Shown here piece by piece: positions 56,884 through 64,000 of a stretch of 64,000 nt of DNA. The stretch is taken from NCBI GenBank assembly GCA_964036195.1, contig OZ038450.1, forward strand, positions 21,605,208 through 21,669,207. Direction: 5' to 3'. The stretch is from Sphaerolaimus hirsutus (Eukaryota; Nematoda; Chromadorea; Monhysterida; Sphaerolaimidae). The notes under the pieces are model-generated. The model was given only the letters and a program-made list of their open reading frames with translations, made no database searches and was not told where the DNA came from. Made by a program: the position numbers and the translations under genes. How positions within the stretch are numbered: position 1 is the stretch's first letter; every line of letters starts with the position of its first letter.

Positions 56884-59409
56884 TCACATGCTGGTGGTGG
56901 TGGGCGCCAAAGTGATGAGTGGCGTTTCCACAGTCGCCTCGGTGGTGAACGTGGTCGTGCGCGAAGTCGTGGGCGTGCGTGAAGTCACAGGTCCGGTTGC
57001 TGGTGATGCCAACGCCGACCTAGCCTGATGATGAAGCAGGTAGTTGCCCGTGTCGCTTCCTGCGCGTTCGCGTGAGGTGAATTTGCGGATATCAGGCATG
57101 TGAACACTGTCTCTGTTCCTGGCTCTGACTTGTCCTTCATCAGCTGAACTTTCATCTGGTTGAACGTATGCTGATAGTGACTTTGCCATTCTGTCCTCTG
57201 TTTCTGCTCTCCTGGCAAATCTGACGGACTGTGTTGAGTTGGACCTGGCTCTCCTCTTGATTGCTGGTCTCAATTCTGTCTTGCGTACTTTTCTTTGTGG
57301 ATAATTGGTCTCTTTCTGAGTTGATTTCTTGATAGTATATTTGATGGCTCTGAAGCATAGCCATATGCATTTGAACGGACACACTATGCATTTCCATATG
57401 CATGTGTATACACATGGTGGAATCACTGGCTTTCCTGTGGCAATTCTCCAATTGTACCACAGGTATCCTGCAGCTACGATTCCGGCTATCAGGATTGTGA
57501 TCCCAAGCAGCATTGCGATTGTGTTGATGATCACTTGAAACGGTCCTTTTAGCATTCCTCCCATAAAGTTGGTGTACCCTTTTGACACTCCAGATATATA
57601 GTGACCATATGCTTTGCCGATTCCTGCTGCCGTCTGTCCAATTCCAGCTCCTATGCCTTCTATTGAATTTCTGATCACTCTGGGATCTAATGACATATCT
57701 GCTGTGTAATCGATCAACTGGTTCTGCACATGCTCCAAATTCTGTAGTCTCTGAATCTGGCCTCTGACATCCATGAAATTGGTCGCTCTGTTGACAATGT
57801 TGGTGAACAGGTGAGGCGCATCAAACGTGAAGGCCTGCCACTGTCCTTTCCATGTCATTTCAATTGGCGTCTCTGTGACATGCACCATTCCATGTGCGGA
57901 CTTCCACTGTCCATGTTCATTTCTGTACAGGTGCGGTGTGGTGTGGCTGCAGTCCTCTTCCGGTGATTTCTCAACCAAGTCTCTGCTGCCTGGGCTCTTG
58001 AACCACAAGGGCCCGTCTTTGTCCAATCTCATTGGTGTGTATTTGTAGCATGTCTCTCCCACTCTTCCCGTCTGATAAACTATGTATGGCTGTACTTCCT
58101 TGCATTCCCAAAACATAATTGCTTCTCCAGCCCATTCTGCATGAACATCCTGTCTTCCCAGCATGGCTCGAATCCCTAATGTTGGATCGATGCGGAAAAG
58201 CTGAGTCAACATGTCCAGCTGGTTCTTGCGAAGTTGACATAGCTGATGCCATACAATCGCAAATTGTGCCTGAGTCATCTCTCTGACCACATGTTGCAGG
58301 AACTGAAACTTGGAGTTTCTGTCGTCCAATCTGGCATACAATGTTCCACTGATTGTCGACTCTCTTGCCTCCACTATCTTTCCTGGCATTGCCCATTCCA
58401 CAGGCACATCTTCTCTTCTGTCAAATTGGATGAATACACCTCCTTGATCGGTGTAGTATGTGTCTCTCGGAACACATTCTGAGCCAATTGGCCTCTTTGT
58501 CTTGTTACTGTGGGAATATGCTGCTTGCAACTTTGACACAATAATTGTCTGGCCAGATATTTCTGATTTGAATCTGCCAATTCTTTCATATGCACATTGA
58601 TGCCTGAAGTTCTCTGTATCCCACACTGTAATTCCATAATTGTGATCTCTACAATGTCCCATCATGGCTCTGCACTGGCTGAAATCTTGCAAGTCGCTGA
58701 TTACAGTCTTTCCATCGAGTGAAGCCACGGTCCCTTCTTCCATGTAGAAGTTACTGACGACATTCTCTTTGTCATGGCAACACCATGAATATTCCACATT
58801 CAAGGTTTGATTGGTCGTCCACACTCTGGGCTCCATTTCCACCAAAGGTGTTCCTCTGAACATCTTGTGAATTCTTGCATAATTACAGGCTACCACGCCA
58901 ACTTGCTGGTATTTCTCAAAATTGCCTGTAATGCCTTTTGCTCCCCAGAAACTGGTGTGTGTGATGATCTCTTTGATTCTGATGTAGCATCTGTATGCTT
59001 TCTCTTTCTGTGGAATCTGTCTCTGTGCGTAAAGTGTAACTTTCATTGCCTTGACAAAATTCCTTGGTGGGATATGGCACTGCACTTCTTCAGGAACTGT
59101 AAGCGCATGTCCATGCCTTCCACTGGTGCAAATCTGATACTTCTGGCTTTGTGAGCTGATCACCTGTTCCACAGGATGATCTTTGATTGCATCCTTGAAT
59201 CTCTCATAAGTCTGCATTTCTCTGACAGATTTTGGTGGCCATTCTGAAGGCAAAGGCGGCAATCCATGATGCGCTGCCAATGATGGTGGCCTTACTGTCG
59301 AGGTTTCTAGAACGTATGTTCTGGAAAATACTTCGCTGTAAGCCTTGCCGGCTTCTCTCAGCGTTGCTGACTCTGACACGCTTGTCAGCATCAACACCAT
59401 GCACAACAT
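56884..59409 (-). CDS. Env-like glycoprotein of the BEL/Pao element (841 aa)
   Basis: An intact ORF. It starts with a hydrophobic signal-like stretch, followed by a roughly 600-residue Cys-containing ectodomain with several N-x-S/T sites, a single strong membrane segment around residues 625-655 (INTIAMLLGITILIAGIVAA), a Cys/Trp-rich juxtamembrane part (CVYTCIWKCIVC) and a basic, then Ser/Thr-rich cytoplasmic tail. This layout is that of a viral class-III- or mononegavirus-like fusion glycoprotein. Env genes derived from chuvirus-like glycoproteins are known in insect BEL/Pao elements; the part around CYKYTPM reminds me of them, but I cannot confirm the family. Whether it is expressed or makes particles is unknown. 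Confidence 0.75.
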   Translation of the reverse strand: MLCMVLMLTSVSESATLREAGKAYSEVFSRTYVLETSTVRPPSLAAHHGLPPLPSEWPPKSVREMQTYERFKDAIKDHPVEQVISSQSQKYQICTSGRHGHALTVPEEVQCHIPPRNFVKAMKVTLYAQRQIPQKEKAYRCYIRIKEIITHTSFWGAKGITGNFEKYQQVGVVACNYARIHKMFRGTPLVEMEPRVWTTNQTLNVEYSWCCHDKENVVSNFYMEEGTVASLDGKTVISDLQDFSQCRAMMGHCRDHNYGITVWDTENFRHQCAYERIGRFKSEISGQTIIVSKLQAAYSHSNKTKRPIGSECVPRDTYYTDQGGVFIQFDRREDVPVEWAMPGKIVEARESTISGTLYARLDDRNSKFQFLQHVVREMTQAQFAIVWHQLCQLRKNQLDMLTQLFRIDPTLGIRAMLGRQDVHAEWAGEAIMFWECKEVQPYIVYQTGRVGETCYKYTPMRLDKDGPLWFKSPGSRDLVEKSPEEDCSHTTPHLYRNEHGQWKSAHGMVHVTETPIEMTWKGQWQAFTFDAPHLFTNIVNRATNFMDVRGQIQRLQNLEHVQNQLIDYTADMSLDPRVIRNSIEGIGAGIGQTAAGIGKAYGHYISGVSKGYTNFMGGMLKGPFQVIINTIAMLLGITILIAGIVAAGYLWYNWRIATGKPVIPPCVYTCIWKCIVCPFKCIWLCFRAIKYTIKKSTQKETNYPQRKVRKTELRPAIKRRARSNSTQSVRFARRAETEDRMAKSLSAYVQPDESSADEGQVRARNRDSVHMPDIRKFTSRERAGSDTGNYLLHHQARSALASPATGPVTSRTPTTSRTTTFTTEATVETPLITLAPTTTSM

Positions 59410-59412
59410 TCC

Positions 59413-59855
59413 CAGGGACGTAGCCAGGATTTTTGAGCGGGGGGGGCGGATTGTATACGGAGCCCGGCGAACGGGGGGGGCGGCGCCCCCCCCCTAAAAT
59501 TTTACCCCTGTTGTATGGGAATGGCGCCGTGGCGCTGGCGCCATTCGTAGGCGCCACGCCATGGCGCCACTGGCGTTGGCATTGGAGCTAAAACAGCAGT
59601 ATACGTCTGTATTTTACAGGCATATACAGCGACATGGACAGAAATTGAGTCCATTTTCACTGGTTTTTAGGCCGCGGCGACTGGTCAGCAAAAAAAATAT
59701 GTTGTGAAGGGTGAATGCGCGCTTGCGCGCAAAATTTTTTCAAACTGTCGACAAAATCGTCGTCTGAAAGTGCCATTTCTGGCACATTTTTTGGTCCGGC
59801 CCGGGAAGGGGGGGGGGCGGCCGCCCCCCCCGCCCCCCCCCTGGCTACGTCCTTG
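59413..59855. mobile_element. hAT-like MITE inside the BEL element, 8-bp duplication
   Basis: CAGGGACGTAGCCAGGATTT at the left, CCTGGCTACGTCCTTG at the right. AACATTCC is duplicated exactly (59405-59412, 59856-59863). Long G- and C-runs and GGCGCC words inside. The same family as 46828-47259. The last part of the pol ORF as read (after the MGMF segment) is MITE sequence, not retroelement. Confidence 0.9.
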
Positions 59856-62548
59856 AACATTCCCATCACCAGACTGCTGGTAGTTGCTGTGACTTTCCCT
59901 GTTGCACTTCTCAGGACTCTATCTGATGCTGAGTTCCTCTGAGCAGGGTTTGGTACAGAGTCTCTGTTCGAGCTCTGATTTCTGACATGTTTCTGGACAA
60001 TTGCTGGGTCCAGTAAATCCACTTTGACTGTCACTGCTGTCTCTGGGATATCCATTGTCTTTGAATTGATTTCCAGCGGATACAATTGATTGAGTGGTCT
60101 GCTAACCACATTTCTGTTGGCAGTTCTGACTTTTGCTGAGCGAATCTGTCCATCTTTGCTGGGCTCTAACTGCTCGATGCGACCCATCCTCCATGCACCT
60201 CTGGGCATGTTCTCTTCATAAATCAGCACAACTTCATTCACTTTGGGTTCTTGAGTCGCTGTCAATCTGCCATGTTTGTGCGTTACCTGAGTCCTTTCCC
60301 TCAAGCTCGGGATATACTCTTGATGCCACAAGTCCCAGAACTTATCCAAAGTCTGCTGGGTTGTTTCCCAATATTTCTGCAATTTCACTGCGTTATCCAT
60401 TTTGGGCACAAATTCTTCATCTTTATCTGCGTCAAACTGTGGTGCTCCAATCTGACCTTCCCCTATCAGGAAGTCTTTTGGCGTTAGCACCCTGAGGCTC
60501 TTCACGTCACCATAGATGTAAGAGATTGGCCTGCTGTTGATCACTGCCTCGACTTCTGGCAGAAGTGTCAACAATTCTTGCAGAGTTAACATTCTGTGCC
60601 CCACAGCTGCCTTGAAATGTTTCTTGGTGATGCCCACCATTCTCTCATAGACTCCTCCCTGCCATGGTGCCATAGGAGTAGTCATGTTCCACTGGATTTG
60701 TTGCTGTGAGCAGTAAGTCTGTACCGCTCCACTTTTGACCATTTCTGACCATTCCTTTCCAGTATTGATGGCCTTGTCAGTGCTTGTGCTGAGCACTTTC
60801 TCTGTCAATTTGAATTGCGTTGCATTGTCTGAAATCACTGCTTCAGGCTTTCCACGCCTGGCGACGAATCTCCTGACTGCGTTCAGGAACTCCTGTGCTG
60901 TCATGTCCAGCACACTTTCCAGGTGAACTGCACGTGTCACCATACATGTGAACAAACAGATCCACATTTTCCTGTGATCTTTGTCCACTTTGTACCAAAC
61001 TGGTCCCAAATAATCCAAGCCCGTGTACTGGAACGGTCTGGCTCTCTGAACTCTGGTCTCTGGTAAATCCGGCATTGGTGGAAGCTGGTACGGCTTTGCT
61101 CCCAATTTCTTACAGGTTGGGCAGGTTCTAGTCACATTGTAGATCACCCGTCTGCCCTGTGTAATCCAGTACTTTTGTCTGATCGCTGCCAATGTGTGTT
61201 GCACTCCTGCGTGCATTAACTTCTCATGCTGGTCTCTGACGATCAGCTGAGTCACTGTAGCCGTTGCTGGCAACAGTATGAGTGGCACTGTGACCTCCTG
61301 TGGGTCTGTATGCTCCATTCTGCCGTGGCACTTCAGGATTCCATCCTGATGCATTTGCACATTGAGCCATTTGATCAACTGTTGGTCTGCAGCTGTTTTC
61401 TTGCCTATCTGGCTGCCTTTGCTATAGCCTGTTGCCAGAATCTCTGCCACTCCTTTGTAATGATTTTGTTGCGTCACTTTGATCCAATATCTTAACGCAA
61501 TCTCTCTCTCTTCAATACTGATAATTCCCTGTGGTTTTATTGTTCCACAGATACTTTCCATGATTTCTGACAATCCATTCTGACTGTCATTTTTGCTACG
61601 CTTTTTGTGCATCTGTCGCACAAATCTCATCACGTATACCGTCGCATCCAGTAACTTTGTCAGTGATGAGAATCTCTGAATCTCAATTCCCAATGGATTG
61701 CTTTGCTTGCTTTCATCAGCTTGCACATTGCTGGCATCTGGGTCACTGACCACTTGCTGTGTGGCGCCCAGGTAAATTGGACTGGCTTTTGGGAACTTGA
61801 GCTCTTCTTTCTTGATTTCTGCCATTACTTCTGGCGTAACTGGCTCCACTTTCGGCTCTGGCCACTCTCCAGTCATTAGCCATTCTGGCCCCTTCCACCA
61901 CAGGTTACTGCCCTCCAACTCTGACATATTCATGCCTCTTGTGGCCATGTCAGCTGGGTTTTCCAGTCCTGCGATGTGTCTGATGTGCATGTTCTCTGTC
62001 TCACTCTGAATTTTCTTGATTTCATCCAATCTGTTCTTGACAAAACATGCCAGTGGCTTCGCTGTTGTTAGCCACTTCAGACAACAGGTTGAATCTGACC
62101 ATACAACTGTTTGGCTGAATTTGACGTCCTTGAGCTCTTTGTGAATAAATTTCGACATTCTACTGCCGATCAACATTGCTAACAATTCCAGCCGTGGAAT
62201 TGTCACTTCTGGTTTCTTTGGAGCTAGTCTCAATCTGGAGTACAGCAGGCTTGACATGCCGCTGTCATTTTCTGTTTTCTGGCATATGTATGCCGCTGCG
62301 CTGTATGCCATTGCTGAGGCATCAACGAAAATGTGCAGTTGTGCATCTGCACCACTCTGATAATTCAAATTTCTGTTGAACTTGATCTGTCCAACCTTGA
62401 GCAATTCTGTCTCCAATTGCTGCCAAATTGCTGTCTGTTCCTCAGACGGGAGTATCCCACTCTTTGGCACTTGGTCCTGAATGCCATAACGTTTGCAAAA
62501 ATCTCTTTGCTGGCAGTAGGACAGGACTGACAAGTCCCATTGGATCAA
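59657..62548 (-). CDS. BEL/Pao pol, RNase H and integrase part
   Basis: Domains on the 963-aa ORF: RNase H with the catalytic-type LHIFVDASAMAYSAAAYICQ and WSDSTCCLKWL; integrase zinc-binding head (H...H...CPTCKKLG); integrase core with TGLDYLGPVWY, VISDNATQFK and GGVYERMVGITKKHF giving the D, D and E; then a C-terminal DUF5641-like segment with EENMPRGAWRMGRIEQL. The first roughly 30 residues overlap the RT ORF in another frame, marking a frameshift. The last roughly 70 residues come from the inserted MITE. Confidence 0.88.
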   Translation of the reverse strand: MIQWDLSVLSYCQQRDFCKRYGIQDQVPKSGILPSEEQTAIWQQLETELLKVGQIKFNRNLNYQSGADAQLHIFVDASAMAYSAAAYICQKTENDSGMSSLLYSRLRLAPKKPEVTIPRLELLAMLIGSRMSKFIHKELKDVKFSQTVVWSDSTCCLKWLTTAKPLACFVKNRLDEIKKIQSETENMHIRHIAGLENPADMATRGMNMSELEGSNLWWKGPEWLMTGEWPEPKVEPVTPEVMAEIKKEELKFPKASPIYLGATQQVVSDPDASNVQADESKQSNPLGIEIQRFSSLTKLLDATVYVMRFVRQMHKKRSKNDSQNGLSEIMESICGTIKPQGIISIEEREIALRYWIKVTQQNHYKGVAEILATGYSKGSQIGKKTAADQQLIKWLNVQMHQDGILKCHGRMEHTDPQEVTVPLILLPATATVTQLIVRDQHEKLMHAGVQHTLAAIRQKYWITQGRRVIYNVTRTCPTCKKLGAKPYQLPPMPDLPETRVQRARPFQYTGLDYLGPVWYKVDKDHRKMWICLFTCMVTRAVHLESVLDMTAQEFLNAVRRFVARRGKPEAVISDNATQFKLTEKVLSTSTDKAINTGKEWSEMVKSGAVQTYCSQQQIQWNMTTPMAPWQGGVYERMVGITKKHFKAAVGHRMLTLQELLTLLPEVEAVINSRPISYIYGDVKSLRVLTPKDFLIGEGQIGAPQFDADKDEEFVPKMDNAVKLQKYWETTQQTLDKFWDLWHQEYIPSLRERTQVTHKHGRLTATQEPKVNEVVLIYEENMPRGAWRMGRIEQLEPSKDGQIRSAKVRTANRNVVSRPLNQLYPLEINSKTMDIPETAVTVKVDLLDPAIVQKHVRNQSSNRDSVPNPAQRNSASDRVLRSATGKVTATTSSLVMGMFKDVARGGAGGAAAPPPSRAGPKNVPEMALSDDDFVDSLKKFCAQARIHPSQHIFFADQSPRPKNQ

Positions 62549-63365
62549 AACATCCCGCAGTTACCTTTGCAACTGTTCTTTTCGTGGGAAGTTTGATTTT
62601 CTGGTCAGTTTCTGATAATTGTGATTGCTGAACTGTCTTTGGCGTTTTTAGCCACATCTGGTCGCTTTCTATGTCCCATTTCATTCCTAGGACTGTTGTG
62701 ACAATTTCCTTGGCCACATCTAACTCTGCCAATTGCCAAGTAAAGCTCTTATTGTTGCTGTTCCATTCTCTCAAATTCATCTGTGCCTCTGTGAACAGCA
62801 CTTTGGATTCCTGGTACAATTCGATTGCTTTCTGCTCTGTGTCCACACTGAGGATCAAATTATCCACATACAGATTTTCATCGATCAATTTTGCATTTTC
62901 TGTGCCAGCTTGATTCAGGTGGTATCTGACTGTCAGCGCCAGCAGCGCTGGGCTGCAGATTATACCAAATGGCACTCTGGCAAATCTGTAAATCTGAATG
63001 TTGTCCTCCATGGATGGTTTTGTGGGATCCTTGTACCACAGAAATCTTGTCACATCTCTATCACTGTCCTGCAGACTAATCTGCAGAAACGCTTTCTCTA
63101 TGTCTGCGACCAGGGCGATTCCATGCAACCGGAATCGCATCAGCATCCCTACCAGCTGTGGTAGTATCACTGGACCGCGGTACATGCACTCATTCAAGCT
63201 TGGCATGCCTGGCGGTTTCGCTGAGGCATCATATACCTCTCTGACCTTTGTGGTAGTTTTCTCTGGCGTTATCACTGGTTGATGAGGCAATATATGGAAC
63301 TTTCTACCATCCATAATATCCTCTTGAACCTTTTCAATCACTCCTTGCTCCTCTTGTGCTTTCAT
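62442..63365 (-). CDS. BEL/Pao pol, reverse transcriptase part
   Basis: 307-aa reading with [58 protein letters not shown] and the active-site motif YVDNLILS, where the second aspartate position of the usual YVDD is Asn. It continues to FDPMGLVSPVLLPAKRFLQT before the frame is lost. Upstream it joins the 63362-64000 reading by another frameshift. Confidence 0.88.
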   Translation of the reverse strand: MKAQEEQGVIEKVQEDIMDGRKFHILPHQPVITPEKTTTKVREVYDASAKPPGMPSLNECMYRGPVILPQLVGMLMRFRLHGIALVADIEKAFLQISLQDSDRDVTRFLWYKDPTKPSMEDNIQIYRFARVPFGIICSPALLALTVRYHLNQAGTENAKLIDENLYVDNLILSVDTEQKAIELYQESKVLFTEAQMNLREWNSNNKSFTWQLAELDVAKEIVTTVLGMKWDIESDQMWLKTPKTVQQSQLSETDQKIKLPTKRTVAKVTAGCFDPMGLVSPVLLPAKRFLQTLWHSGPSAKEWDTPV

Positions 63366-64000
63366 GATTGCCTGAATTTTCTCCAGTAATTCTGGGTCTC
63401 TCTTGAGCCTATTGGTGAGGTACCTGAACCTCTTGAATGCATTGCTTTGTTATCTGGGAGTTCATGTAAATTCGGTTTGTACATGAACTTTACAGAGTAC
63501 CGTCCATCTGGGTTTCTCTGTACATTCTCATTGAATTGCTTAATGGCCTCATCGTCCTCGACGAGGTCTGGCTGGTCCATTATGCCAATGGTATCCAGTC
63601 TGTCCATGTCTTTGACGTTTGGTACAGGAGCAATTGACAACGGTGCTTCCTCGTACCACTTTTCTCTCTGAATTTGATGCACAATTGTGTTGACCACCAC
63701 CGGATATACACCATCCGTGGTCCATTGATTTCTATTGCTTGTCAGCTGCCCACCTCCCATCAGTAATCCCAATTCTGATGGAATGACATACAATCCTGAC
63801 GGAAGTCTGGTGGTGCTGGTGTTTCTGGACATCAAGTCCCAGAAATAATTCAAGCCCACTATAATGTCTGGCTTGAACTTGCATTCTGTCTCCTTTTCTT
63901 TGGGAATTCTGTCTGCAAAATAACTCTCATCCGGGAAGTACTTCTGCAGGTACTTTTCGTCCTGTTCTGACACAGGCACTTTGACTTGTTCTGTGGTCAA
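63362..64000 (-). CDS. BEL/Pao pol, protease end and linker (partial)
   Basis: Open at the right edge. KPDIIVGLNYFWDLMS corresponds to the conserved tail of the Pao aspartic-peptidase region, followed by LPSGLYVIPSELGLLMGGG and YSVKFMYKPNLHELPDNKA. After DNKA the frame drifts into unrelated sequence, so the functional reading shifts near 63440. Confidence 0.82.
   Translation of the reverse strand: MTTEQVKVPVSEQDEKYLQKYFPDESYFADRIPKEKETECKFKPDIIVGLNYFWDLMSRNTSTTRLPSGLYVIPSELGLLMGGGQLTSNRNQWTTDGVYPVVVNTIVHQIQREKWYEEAPLSIAPVPNVKDMDRLDTIGIMDQPDLVEDDEAIKQFNENVQRNPDGRYSVKFMYKPNLHELPDNKAMHSRGSGTSPIGSRETQNYWRKFRQS

Larger units (their letters stand above)
56884..64000 (-). mobile_element. BEL/Pao LTR retroelement with env-like gene, decayed, 5' end outside
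   Basis: Minus strand, 5' to 3': protease-end/RT linker (from 64000), reverse transcriptase, RNase H, integrase, env-like protein. The order and the Pao-type RT, DUF5641-like tail and zinc-binding integrase head identify BEL/Pao. Pol carries two apparent frameshifts (near 63440-63370 and 62540-62450), and a hAT-like MITE sits at the pol-env boundary (59413-59855). It is antisense to GCN1 and beyond its last visible exon. Gag and the 5' LTR are off the right edge. Confidence 0.88.

Noticed and set aside
59657..59900. C-terminal extension of the pol ORF ([16 protein letters not shown] onward)
   Set aside because: It lies in the inserted MITE (59413-59855), so it is not original pol sequence.

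Overview
This is metazoan nuclear DNA, probably from an invertebrate with a large, repeat-filled genome. Genes are split into many short GC-rich exons by AT-rich introns packed with small DNA transposons. Nothing bacterial or viral-genomic is present apart from retroelement copies. An arthropod is plausible, because of a BEL/Pao retroelement with an env-like gene and small secreted Cys-rich and Gly/Pro/Tyr-rich proteins, but the sequence does not prove the phylum.

Layout, left to right. (1) 1-7447, minus strand: a divergent alpha-tubulin gene with ten coding exons; the last runs off the left edge and the ATG exon was not found. (2) 12275-13851 and 23963-24580, plus strand: two paralogous two-exon genes for small secreted cysteine-rich proteins that share upstream sequence. 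Between them, 17114-20390, plus strand: a six-exon gene for a secreted Gly-rich then Pro/Tyr-rich protein. (3) 25696-29646, plus strand: mitochondrial ribosomal protein L37 (MRPL37), eight exons. (4) 30330-55348, plus strand: GCN1, the HEAT-repeat activator of the eIF2alpha kinase GCN2; 45 exons with consistent phases give about 2,520 codons, and the last roughly 300 codons are not in the window. (5) 56884-64000, minus strand: a decayed BEL/Pao retroelement with pol and env-like genes, antisense to GCN1 and downstream of its last visible exon.

Introns and intergenic DNA hold several transposon families that can be delimited by eye. These include hAT-like elements with 8-bp target duplications (nested up to three deep), TA-flanked elements ending in CCGTATT, one TTA-flanked element, foldback elements ending in C(A/T)GG(T/G)G.CAGT, and two long near-perfect palindromes. 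One GCN1 intron coincides end to end with a foldback element. Splice donors are unusual: T or G at +3 dominates, with GTTTGT and GTTGGT as common as GTGAGT.

MRPL37 (mitochondrial translation) and GCN1 (translational stress signalling) are about 0.7 kb apart in the same orientation, each with its own good start context. No operon is implied.
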